Shown here in pieces: positions 52,064 to 58,713 of a DNA stretch of 58,713 nucleotides. The DNA comes from Thermoproteota archaeon (GTDB lineage Archaea > Thermoproteota > Thermoprotei_A > Sulfolobales > NBVN01). Under the pieces are notes generated by a model, which was given only the letters and a program-made list of their open reading frames with translations, searched no databases and was not told the DNA's origin. The DNA is taken from positions 1 to 58,713 of the forward strand of contig JAUQPH010000009.1 in NCBI GenBank assembly GCA_030550455.1, read 5' to 3'. Each line of letters starts with the position of its first letter. The first letter of the stretch is position 1. Position numbers and translations under genes: made by a program.

Positions 52064-53776
52064 CTAGAAGCTTAAAACTACCGATAACGCTAGAAGATTT
52101 ACTACAGCTATAGTTACGAGCAAAGAACGCAGAGTCTTTTTTCCAAGGTCTTCAATAAGTGACGTAAGCCTCCATATGTTGTGTCCAGCTAGTTCTACAT
52201 TGTGAAATACGTGGTCGATCGTGACGTACCTAGCTCTAGCTTCGTTTTCGACGGCTTTCTCCACAGCCTTAACGACGGCCTCGTAGAGGCCTGGGCAATC
52301 AGATACGACGTAGTAAGGTTTCTCTTTAAACGAGGCAGCACAGCTGTGATCGTCCGGAGTAACAACAAGAGGTTCTTTAAACCCCATCTGCTTCATTAAG
52401 TTTACAATGTTGTTTCTTGTTTGTATGTCTACGTTGTTGCCGTATATGTACACTATAATGTATCTCTCACCGTCACTGAAGCGGAATGTTATCGCCTTTA
52501 CTTTATCATAGCAGAGCTCGCGACAGCCGGTACCCACGGCTTCACCGTAACCTACGTAAACATTCTCTTCAGAGCATCTATCTATATCATTAAGCTTCTC
52601 TATTATAGTATTCAGCTCGCTCACATCTCTAACTGGTGGACCTTTAGCGGCGTGAGAATCTACTACAGCTACTAAATTCAGTTTGCGATTCGCACCAAGA
52701 ACTTCTTCAGCTTTTCTCCATATACCATACGGTAAGTCGTCGTTGCCGCGTGCTACGTTAGTTAAAAAGAGAACTACAGCCGTCGGACCTCTAAAGACAA
52801 GCGCCTCCCACTCTCCTTCTCTTAAAACAGTTGGCTTACACATACCGTAATCTGATAGCTGACCGTAGTAGCTACTTATAGAAGAGGCCGCTGCTCTAGC
52901 TATCTCACGGCTTTCAGAAAACGTCGCTACATTTCTTTCATGAGACCCTGGTGTGTGAAATATGAAGGCTTCCATACCGGGTTCTAAGCTATCTTCTAAG
53001 ACGTATGGAAACCTAGAAGACCCCACGTTTCTAAAAGGACCGAAGTGAATATCGGGAAATACTAGAGCTATTGGTTCACCTAATTCCCTCTTAAAAACTA
53101 GAGCTTTAATTATCACTCTATCAGTTACTCCTAAACTGCGAATTAATTCTTCTAGATATCCGTGATCTCCTGTAAGCCAGGTCTTCATAAAGGCTCTTGC
53201 GGAGCTGAGTGGAGATACTCCCCTACTTCTCCCGGAGTACTCAATCGAGTATAGAGCTAGAATCCCTATAACGAGAGACGCCATGCTCATGGATATTACA
53301 GAAATAGTGAAATTGTATGGGTTATAGCCTAGCCCTAGTGTGCCGATGAGTAACACTAGGACTGTCGGAAGTGCTGAGAGTGCTACCGCTGTACCGAATT
53401 CGTATAAACCAATAAATACAAAAACTAGTATGCCCGGGCTTACCGAGAGTCCCACACCTCTTAGTCCGCCAAGCCTAGTTAAAACGATTTCAGCTGGTAA
53501 AACCATCAGAAGGACTGCTGATACAAAGTTAACCATTCTTTTAAGGTTAAAAATTCTTGAACGTCTGAGGGGTACCAGCAACAGCATGAATAATAAGGAC
53601 TCGATAGAATAAAAAAAGAATCCCTCAGCATATTTCCCTAAGTTTACTGCGGGAAAAGTAGTTACAAACGTATAGAATGTTAAAATAGATACTAATAGGA
53701 GGAGTGATGTAGTTTTTCTGCTAGGAGTTAGCGTAATTAATCGATAGTACTTGTTTACTATACCCTCAGCGTCCAA
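52064..53776 (-). CDS. DUF2070 family membrane protein
   Basis: This 570-residue protein has about seven hydrophobic helices in residues 20-185. A large soluble domain (about 200-545) follows with conserved-looking His/Asp residues (FPDIHFGPFRNVGSSRFPYV, FHTPGSHERN, AVVDSHAAKG, VTPDDHSCA), and a final helix at 550-570. This matches the archaeal DUF2070 family, whose function is not known; the His/Asp set in the soluble part suggests a metal-dependent hydrolase. It lies between SahH upstream (87-base gap) and an HD phosphohydrolase downstream. Confidence 0.8.
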   Translation of the reverse strand: MDAEGIVNKYYRLITLTPSRKTTSLLLLVSILTFYTFVTTFPAVNLGKYAEGFFFYSIESLLFMLLLVPLRRSRIFNLKRMVNFVSAVLLMVLPAEIVLTRLGGLRGVGLSVSPGILVFVFIGLYEFGTAVALSALPTVLVLLIGTLGLGYNPYNFTISVISMSMASLVIGILALYSIEYSGRSRGVSPLSSARAFMKTWLTGDHGYLEELIRSLGVTDRVIIKALVFKRELGEPIALVFPDIHFGPFRNVGSSRFPYVLEDSLEPGMEAFIFHTPGSHERNVATFSESREIARAAASSISSYYGQLSDYGMCKPTVLREGEWEALVFRGPTAVVLFLTNVARGNDDLPYGIWRKAEEVLGANRKLNLVAVVDSHAAKGPPVRDVSELNTIIEKLNDIDRCSEENVYVGYGEAVGTGCRELCYDKVKAITFRFSDGERYIIVYIYGNNVDIQTRNNIVNLMKQMGFKEPLVVTPDDHSCAASFKEKPYYVVSDCPGLYEAVVKAVEKAVENEARARYVTIDHVFHNVELAGHNIWRLTSLIEDLGKKTLRSLLVTIAVVNLLALSVVLSF

Positions 53777-53863
53777 CTGCTAGCACCCAGCTACCTATCT
53801 ACTCTCTGTTTACTAGAGAAAGCGGGGGTTTAAACTTTTTGCTCTAGCGTCTAGCTTGGGTGA

Positions 53864-55105
53864 TCACTTCCAGGACTTCAGATATTCTAGTTGCTTCTCC
53901 GTTAACGAGTCTATCTCTATACCCATGGACCTTAGTTTTAGTCTAGCTATAGCGTAATCTATTTCCTCAGGTAGTCTATGGACTCTATTAACTATCTTAC
54001 CTCGGTTTTCTACTAGGTATTTTATTGCGAGAGCTTGATTGGCAAAGCTTAGGTCCATGACCTCACTTGGATGTCCTTCAGCAGCTACGAGGTTGACTAA
54101 CCTGCCCTCGGCTAATAGGTATACCCTCTTTCCGTTGGGTAATAGGTATTCATTCACGTTGTTTCTAATGGTTCTTTTAGATACAGCTATATTCTCTATG
54201 TCTAAAACGCTTATCTCGACGTTAAAGTGTCCAGCATTAGCGAGTATGGCACCATCTTTCATAGTTAGAACGTGTTCAACTCTAATAACGTCTATGTTAC
54301 CGGTAGCTGTAATAAAGATATCACCTACTTTTGCAGCTTCAGACATAGGCATAACGTCAAACCCGTCCATTACGGCTTCAAGAGCCTTCACCGGGTCCAC
54401 CTCAGTTACGATTACTCTCGCACCTAAGCCCCTGGCGCGTATGGCTATTCCTCTACCAACCCAACCGTAGCCCGCAACAACAACGATTTTTCCAGCGATT
54501 AAGACGTTTGTAGCTCTCATAATTCCGTCGAGTGTAGATTGACCTGTTCCATACCTATTATCAAACAAGTACTTAGTCTTGGAATCATTTACTGCTATCA
54601 CAGGGTACTTAAGCATTCCGGAACTCTCGAGGGCTTTAAGCCTCATAACTCCCGTAGTTGTTTCTTCAGTTCCCCCCAAGACCTTCTCAGCTGTATCTGG
54701 AGCTTTTTCATGAAGAAAAACGTGTAGATCTCCTCCATCATCTACTACGATATCTGGGTTAGAGCTCGCTATACGCTCTATACACCAGAAGTATTCGTCA
54801 TCGCTTTCACCACGCCAGGCAAATACTCTGATACCTTCAGTAGCGAGAGCAGCAGCTACTTCATCTTGTGTTGATAGTGGGTTAGAAGCGGCTAGCCAAA
54901 CCTCGGCACCACCAGCTAAAAGCGTTCTCGCGAGAACCGCTGTCTCTTTTGTTACGTGTAAAACGGCCCCGACTCTAACTCCAGTTAGAGGTTTGGTTTC
55001 CTCAAACTCTTTTCTGATCCTCATGAGTACGGGCATGTTTCTTTCAGCCCACTCTATCATGTCCTTACCTTTAGAGGCGAGGTCTAAGTTCTTTACTCTA
55101 TACAT
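53864..55105 (-). CDS. ahcY: S-adenosylhomocysteinase
   Basis: This 413-residue NAD-dependent enzyme splits S-adenosylhomocysteine into adenosine and homocysteine, relieving product inhibition of methyltransferases. Landmarks are [48 protein letters not shown] (catalytic Lys/Asp) and [12 protein letters not shown]. The NAD site is [20 protein letters not shown], followed by TATGNIDVI and NAGHFNVEI. It is slightly shorter than bacterial and eukaryotic forms, as usual in archaea. It heads a possible minus-strand operon with DUF2070. Confidence 0.95.
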   Translation of the reverse strand: MYRVKNLDLASKGKDMIEWAERNMPVLMRIRKEFEETKPLTGVRVGAVLHVTKETAVLARTLLAGGAEVWLAASNPLSTQDEVAAALATEGIRVFAWRGESDDEYFWCIERIASSNPDIVVDDGGDLHVFLHEKAPDTAEKVLGGTEETTTGVMRLKALESSGMLKYPVIAVNDSKTKYLFDNRYGTGQSTLDGIMRATNVLIAGKIVVVAGYGWVGRGIAIRARGLGARVIVTEVDPVKALEAVMDGFDVMPMSEAAKVGDIFITATGNIDVIRVEHVLTMKDGAILANAGHFNVEISVLDIENIAVSKRTIRNNVNEYLLPNGKRVYLLAEGRLVNLVAAEGHPSEVMDLSFANQALAIKYLVENRGKIVNRVHRLPEEIDYAIARLKLRSMGIEIDSLTEKQLEYLKSWK

Positions 55106-55240
55106 ACTTGACCACCCTCGCTACCTCTGAAATTAACCGTATAAATGTATAATGTACCAAGGGAGATTGATAGAGACTTAGTGTCTCATGTGTAGAAGAA
55201 ATCTTTTAAGCTCTCATGGGACTATTTACAAGGGAATCCC

Positions 55241-55426
55241 ATGGCACAGGTCGTAGGACCAGTTAAGGGAACTGTAACTGGATTCTGTGTAAAGTGCAGA
55301 GCTAAGAAAGAATTGAAATCTCCTGAAGAGGTAATATTGAAGAACGGTAGGAGAGCTATTAGGGGCACCTGTCCAACTTGCGGTACTACCGTCTACGTTT
55401 TCATGGGAAGCAAGAAGAAGAGCTAA
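55241..55426 (+). CDS. DUF5679-type zinc-ribbon protein
   Basis: This 61-residue protein has two CxxC pairs (FCVKCRAKK and TCPTCGTTVY) and the pattern ELKSPEEVILKNGRRAIRG between them, matching the small DUF5679 zinc-ribbon family common in archaea. The C-terminus is basic (GSKKKS). The role is unknown; nucleic-acid binding is plausible. It is divergent from ahcY with 135 bases between starts. Confidence 0.75.
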   Translation: MAQVVGPVKGTVTGFCVKCRAKKELKSPEEVILKNGRRAIRGTCPTCGTTVYVFMGSKKKS

Positions 55427-55599
55427 CAACGATAGTTCGTTGTGATCTTTAAATTCGTATTTTTCCTTTTTCCTTTTAACGCTTAGTTACCGCATATTAC
55501 GTTACCAATAACTTTATTAGATAGCAAACTTAACTTAGTAGTAGTAAAAGTAGTAAAGAATAAAGATAAATCACGAACTTTACGTCTTAGTGGGATACT

Positions 55600-56424
55600 A
55601 TGTGTAGGCTGATCTCGCTTATCGGTAGGGACTTACCAAGCTATATCGAGTACATAGATTCTTTCGTGAAGGCAAGCAAGTGTGACCCTTATCTCATGGA
55701 GTTATTAGGGCGTAGTGAATGTGAAGGTCATGGCGATGGTTGGGGGTATGCCTTAGTTGGCACTAGAGGTAGTGAGCTGGATACGTCTATACACTATAGG
55801 ACCACTTTGCCCGTATACTACGATTTAACCGGGGTTAACAATCTTAAGAGCTTAATCCACGATATTAACTTTGGTGTTCTCATAGCGCACTCGAGGCGAT
55901 TAGCAGAGGGTTCGGCCAGAACGGGTAATACGCACCCAATTCACTACAACTGGAAGGGATTCGATATGTGGATAGCGCACAACGGTGTTATGGACTCTAA
56001 CGAGCTGTCTAAAGTGCTTGGTGTACCTAAGTTACCGGATACTACCGATACCTACTACCTAGGTGAATACCTATACAAACACTTAACAGGTGTCCACGCG
56101 AAGGATCTTGTTGAGGCTTTAAGGAGAGCAGTTAAATACACAAAAACAGCTATGAATACCCTCGTAATTCTATACGATGATAAAAGGCTTGTGCTCTCTG
56201 TAACTTCTTACTTGACTAAAGACAGGTTGCGTAATCCCCTTGCTGTCAATTACTACAAAATTTTAGCAAGAGAGTCAAGTACTTTCTACGCTTTCTTCTC
56301 TTCTTCTATAGCTAGATACATCCATAGTCCAGATACGATAGAATTACCACTGCAGACAGCAGTAGTAATAGAGCTATACCCTAGAACGGGTCAACTATCT
56401 CGAAACGTATACAACTTGGAGTAA
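55600..56424 (+). CDS. Class-II glutamine amidotransferase (YafJ-like)
   Basis: This 274-residue stand-alone Ntn-type glutamine amidotransferase has the catalytic Cys immediately after the initiator Met (MCRLISLIG). Other landmarks are GHGDGWGYAL, FGVLIAHSRRLAEGSARTGN with THPIH and the IAHNGVMDSNEL oxyanion/Asn region, all typical of GATase class II domains of the YafJ/DUG3 type. It should release ammonia or act as a gamma-glutamyl hydrolase on an unknown substrate. No synthase domain or partner gene is adjacent. Confidence 0.85.
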   Translation: MCRLISLIGRDLPSYIEYIDSFVKASKCDPYLMELLGRSECEGHGDGWGYALVGTRGSELDTSIHYRTTLPVYYDLTGVNNLKSLIHDINFGVLIAHSRRLAEGSARTGNTHPIHYNWKGFDMWIAHNGVMDSNELSKVLGVPKLPDTTDTYYLGEYLYKHLTGVHAKDLVEALRRAVKYTKTAMNTLVILYDDKRLVLSVTSYLTKDRLRNPLAVNYYKILARESSTFYAFFSSSIARYIHSPDTIELPLQTAVVIELYPRTGQLSRNVYNLE

Positions 56425-56658
56425 TCTTACCTACTACGAGAGCCGAATCTAAACATGTCCCGAGTCTCGGCGTTAGAGAGCGTTAGAAAGTGCTGTAGTG
56501 GTTAGTCGATAGCAAAGAATATCCTGGAGTAAGTGAAGAGATGAAGCAGTGACATTGGTAGATGTAGGCTGATACTAAGGTCGAACTACTTTTGTAGCGG
56601 CTATAGAATCTTGGTAGCCAGAGGCTTAATAACTCCTTGAACAGTAACAGTTTGATTG
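56425..56658. other. Intergenic stretch
   Basis: No gene, RNA or repeat is supported in these 234 bases. Stops are frequent in all frames. Confidence 0.3.
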
Positions 56659-56820
56659 GTGCTGTATACGAGCGCAGACGATTACAGCAGGACTCACGTA
56701 GTCAAAGTGTGCAGAGAGAAGTGTTCTGAGATAGGTTTCTCTGGTGAGGCATACCGTGAATGTGTAGAGCTCTGCATAAAAGAGACTGTGTCTTCTGTAA
56801 AAGTTCTTAAGTTGTTTTAG
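56659..56820 (+). CDS. Candidate 53-residue protein with twin CX3C motif
   Basis: From GTG 56659 (or TTG 56656, just after a stop) a 53-codon frame reads HVVKVCREKCSEIGFSGEAY then RECVELCIKETVSSVK. The two helices each carry CxxxC (CREKC, CVELC), the pattern of helical-hairpin twin-CX3C proteins, which bind metal or form paired disulfides. It ends at TAG immediately before the structured repeat at 56826. No upstream promoter or ribosome binding site is obvious, so it may also be the 3' piece of a decayed gene. Confidence 0.4.
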   Translation: MLYTSADDYSRTHVVKVCREKCSEIGFSGEAYRECVELCIKETVSSVKVLKLF

Positions 56821-56825
56821 CTACT

Positions 56826-57002
56826 GTGGGTACTTGGAACACGTGTCCCGCCTCGATGACTGTTGGGTAGCTATAGGAGGCAAGAGGATGCACCTACCCC
56901 TCGAGGCGTGCTCTGAGGTACCCACTGGTGAACTCCCAACGACCCTGCGGTAGGTGAGCAGGTGATGAGGGAGAAGCCCTTGAACAACGCGGGCAACCAC
57001 TA
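56826..57002 (+). ncRNA. Highly structured repeat / solo right end, family 2
   Basis: Three nested perfect stems are present: GTGGGTAC/GTACCCAC (56826-56833 with 56918-56925), CGCCTCGA/TCGAGGCG (56849-56856 with 56901-56908) and GGGTAG/CTACCC (56865-56870 with 56894-56899). GTTGGG (56862-56867) can instead pair with CCCAAC (56935-56940), a pseudoknot. The 3' 42 bases, with hairpin GCCC/GGGC, are duplicated at 1-42. It most resembles an omega-RNA/right end of a TnpB type lacking a protein here. An unrelated structured RNA is possible. Confidence 0.5.
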
Positions 57003-57163
57003 AGCGATAGCGAATAAGCGGTAATTAAACAACTTTTTCTTGGCAAGCATCGTCCTCTTAAAGTTTTTCTCGTTTTACTGTCTACCTGAGTCCCTTCTCC
57101 GCAAGAGATGTCACTGCCTCACGCAACTGTTTCGGTTTTCATATAGGTTTGTATTAGGTGATG

Positions 57164-57307
57164 TTATTCTTCTGCTATGATTAGCACGTATACTTCTTTT
57201 CCGTGTAGATGTTTTATCTTTTCCTTGTCTCTTCCCAGCGGGTAGAGAACGTGGTCCCCTCTTCTGTACTTTATAACACTACATCTAACCATCTCGACTC
57301 TAGCCAT
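57164..57307 (-). CDS. 47-residue transposon-associated protein (DUF2080-like), copy B
   Basis: The protein begins MARVEMVRCSVIKYRRGDHV and ends HGKEVYVLIIAEE. It differs from copy A (43685-43828) at five residues, all conservative except Tyr to His, while most base differences fall at third positions. It is divergent from tnpB and inside the element. The basic first half (KYRRGD, GRDKEKIKH) and closing beta strand suggest a small nucleic-acid-binding or regulatory protein. Confidence 0.75.
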   Translation of the reverse strand: MARVEMVRCSVIKYRRGDHVLYPLGRDKEKIKHLHGKEVYVLIIAEE

Positions 57308-57339
57308 GTATATCCACCTATAAAGATATGGAGAGAAAA

Positions 57340-57349
57340 GATTATAAAC
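57340..57349 (+). promoter_or_regulatory. TATA box of intact tnpB
   Basis: GATTATAAAC lies 20-29 bases before GTG 57369 and 35-44 before GTG 57384. The same element is kept as GCTTATAAAC in the deletion derivatives at 61 and 24651. Confidence 0.5.
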
Positions 57350-57368
57350 TAAACTCTAGAATCTTGGT

Positions 57369-58607
57369 GTGGTGAGCTACTCAGTGAGGGGTGGAGAGCT
57401 CGTCGAAGCTCTCAGGATGAGGGCTCTCCCCGAGGGTAGTGATGACCACGGTGCATTAGTTGAGTTCCTGAAGCTCTACCGTGATGTTCTTCAACTAGTA
57501 GTAAATAAGTTGTGGAGCTTGAATGAGGTACCTTCAATCAAGACTCTACACGGAATGTTCTACTCGGAACTGAGGAAGCTCGGTTTCAGAGCACACCACG
57601 TTAAGCAGGTATATACTTACGCTAAAGCAGTTGTTAGAGCTTGTAAGAAGAGCGGTGGTAGGAAGCCAGTTCTCAGGAGGTTGACAGCTAGAGTAGATAG
57701 GTACGACTACAAGTTGGACCTGGAGAGCAGAATGCTTGTTCTAAAGATACACAATGGTAGGGAGGTTAAGCTGAGACTACTGACATCTACTGAGAGAATA
57801 GAGAAATACAAAAAGTGGAGTAACTACGAGCTAGCTGTGAAGGTAGTTGAGGACGAGGTCTATGTAGCAGTATACTTCAGGAGAGCGGTTGAACCGAGGA
57901 GAACTAGAACAATCATGACTATCGACGTTAACTTCGACAACGCTACACTAGCTGTTTTCGCACTAAGTGGGGAGTTGCTGAAGCTAAAGCGGTTCAAGAC
58001 ACCTCTCAAGAGGATGTTGACGCATAGGATATGGATCGAGAGGATTCAAAGAAGGTACTCGAAGTCATGGAGGTTCATCAGAGGTGTTAGAAGAGCGATT
58101 AGAAGACATGGTGAGAGGATCAGGAGTATAGCTTGGGACTACGTACACAAGATTGGAGACTCTATAGCAGAACTTACTAGTAGGTATAGCTCTATCGTAG
58201 TCTTAGAGAACTTAAATAAACTCAGGAGTAACGTGAATAGAAGTAACTCATTCAACAAGAAGCTATCTTTATGGTTCTACAGGAGGATGCAGTTCACTAT
58301 AAGCTATGAAGCATTAGAGAGAGGACTCGCAGTTAGATACGTTAATCCAGGAAAGACTTCATCAACTTGTCCGAGATGTGGAAGTAGGTTGAAGAGCAAT
58401 GGCGGCAGAGTACTAAAGTGCACTAAGTGCGGTTTCACAGGAGATAGAGACGTGATCGCATGCATAAACCTGTTCTACAGGTACTCAAGATGTGGGGTGC
58501 TCGGGGTCACCCTGAACGCCCCCAAGCCCGATGAAAACCCGAGCGGAATGCGGGGGAACGAGGATGAGGCAATGAAATCAACCGATATAAACCTACATCA
58601 GAGCTGA
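57369..58607 (+). CDS. tnpB: TnpB RNA-guided endonuclease (Cas12-ancestor family)
   Basis: This protein of up to 412 residues is a TnpB nuclease. The RuvC catalytic residues are all present: Asp186 in TIDVNFDNATLAVF, Glu280 in VVLENLNKL and Asp361 in GDRDVIACINLF. The zinc ribbon CPRCG(334-338)...CTKCG(351-355) is intact. The N-terminal ~180 residues form the recognition/wedge region. Known TnpBs use an omega RNA from the gene's 3' end to cut DNA beside a short target-adjacent motif, favouring retention of the element. The longest frame starts at GTG 57369; GTG 57384 aligns with the ATG of copy A and may be the true start. The last codons and stop lie in the right end. Confidence 0.9.
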   Translation: MVSYSVRGGELVEALRMRALPEGSDDHGALVEFLKLYRDVLQLVVNKLWSLNEVPSIKTLHGMFYSELRKLGFRAHHVKQVYTYAKAVVRACKKSGGRKPVLRRLTARVDRYDYKLDLESRMLVLKIHNGREVKLRLLTSTERIEKYKKWSNYELAVKVVEDEVYVAVYFRRAVEPRRTRTIMTIDVNFDNATLAVFALSGELLKLKRFKTPLKRMLTHRIWIERIQRRYSKSWRFIRGVRRAIRRHGERIRSIAWDYVHKIGDSIAELTSRYSSIVVLENLNKLRSNVNRSNSFNKKLSLWFYRRMQFTISYEALERGLAVRYVNPGKTSSTCPRCGSRLKSNGGRVLKCTKCGFTGDRDVIACINLFYRYSRCGVLGVTLNAPKPDENPSGMRGNEDEAMKSTDINLHQS

Positions 58608-58713
58608 ACCCCTTGTGCAAATGCTCGGGTATTATGAAGGTTTAGAGAGTTTATACTTTATGGAGATTGTTCTTGCTCACAATGCTGGTACGTGGTAAAG
58701 ACACGAGTGGACA

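Larger units (their letters stand above)
57116..58612 (+). mobile_element. Intact tnpB element B
   Basis: This 1.5 kb element has left end GCCTCACGCAACTGTTTCGG (57116 on), a divergent 47-residue gene, tnpB, and right end ...GCTGAACCCC (58612). The tnpB stop codon lies within the right end, so the omega-RNA region overlaps the last codons. Unlike IS605 it has no tnpA. It is the only copy in the plus orientation and the only one with an uninterrupted tnpB. The putative guide is TTGTGCAAATGCTCGGGTAT (58613-58632). Confidence 0.85.

Noticed and set aside
56826-57002. RNase P or SRP RNA
   Set aside because: The conserved RNase P core motifs and the SRP GGAA/GCAG loop are not found, and the 3' part is duplicated at the window start, which fits a mobile end better.
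1-58713. CRISPR array
   Set aside because: No regularly spaced direct repeats of 24-37 bases were seen, and no cas genes are present. The scattered repeats are all transposon ends.

Overview
This window reads as a hyperthermophilic archaeon of the Thermoproteota (Crenarchaeota). The evidence is: TATA-box promoters directly upstream of short-leader or leaderless genes, frequent GTG/TTG starts, short operons, ribosomal protein eL33, CDP-archaeol synthase CarS, an archaeal translin-like protein, DUF2070, a Fap7/AK6 kinase, a bat-type HTH regulator and many TnpB-type elements. No rRNA is present, so order and genus cannot be fixed; a Desulfurococcales-like lineage is my best guess only.

Layout. 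0.5-5.9 kb: a five-gene oligopeptide ABC transporter operon. 5.9-8.9 kb: a double-anchored surface protein, a GT-C-like polytopic glycosyltransferase and an unknown protein. 8.9-20.9 kb, minus strand: a carboxylate/acyl-CoA module made of a DUF35-OB/SDR fusion, a thiolase, a bat-type HTH regulator, an alpha/beta hydrolase, a CaiB-type CoA transferase, a ketoacyl-synthase-III-like enzyme, a complete LivKHMGF-type importer and a dienelactone-hydrolase-like enzyme. 21.3-27.6 kb: eL33, UspA, AK6, a radical SAM enzyme, a nucleotidyltransferase and unknowns. 27.7-32.0 kb: a molybdenum hydroxylase operon (large, FAD and 2Fe-2S subunits plus a MocA-like cofactor enzyme) that lacks the CO-dehydrogenase signature. 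32-44.5 kb: a second GT-C-like protein, a RadB/KaiC-like ATPase, CarS, nitroreductase, a DNA glycosylase, dCTP deaminase, a nucleoside phosphorylase, an Mrr-like nuclease, a PsiE-like protein and a glutamate dehydrogenase gene scrap. 44.6-56.4 kb: tRNA-Gly(TCC), translin-like protein, enolase, two HD phosphohydrolases, a GNAT, a second radical SAM protein, DUF2070, S-adenosylhomocysteinase, a DUF5679 zinc ribbon and a class-II glutamine amidotransferase.

The most interesting layer is a dispersed TnpB system. One intact tnpB element (57116-58612) and one stopped by a single amber codon (42378-43877) each also encode, divergently, a conserved 47-residue protein. Five 250-280 bp elements (61, 22527, 24651, 32377, 45479) are internal-deletion derivatives of the same element. 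They fuse the tnpB promoter/5' hairpin to the tnpB 3' end and right end, which is where omega (guide) RNA is encoded in known TnpB systems. Each is followed by a different flanking sequence that would be its guide. At least two keep a good TATA box, so they look like protein-free guide-RNA mini-transposons that the intact TnpB could serve in trans. Two further, unrelated right-end families (1-42 with 56826-57002, and 32126-32340 with 37130-37310) survive without any intact TnpB in the window.
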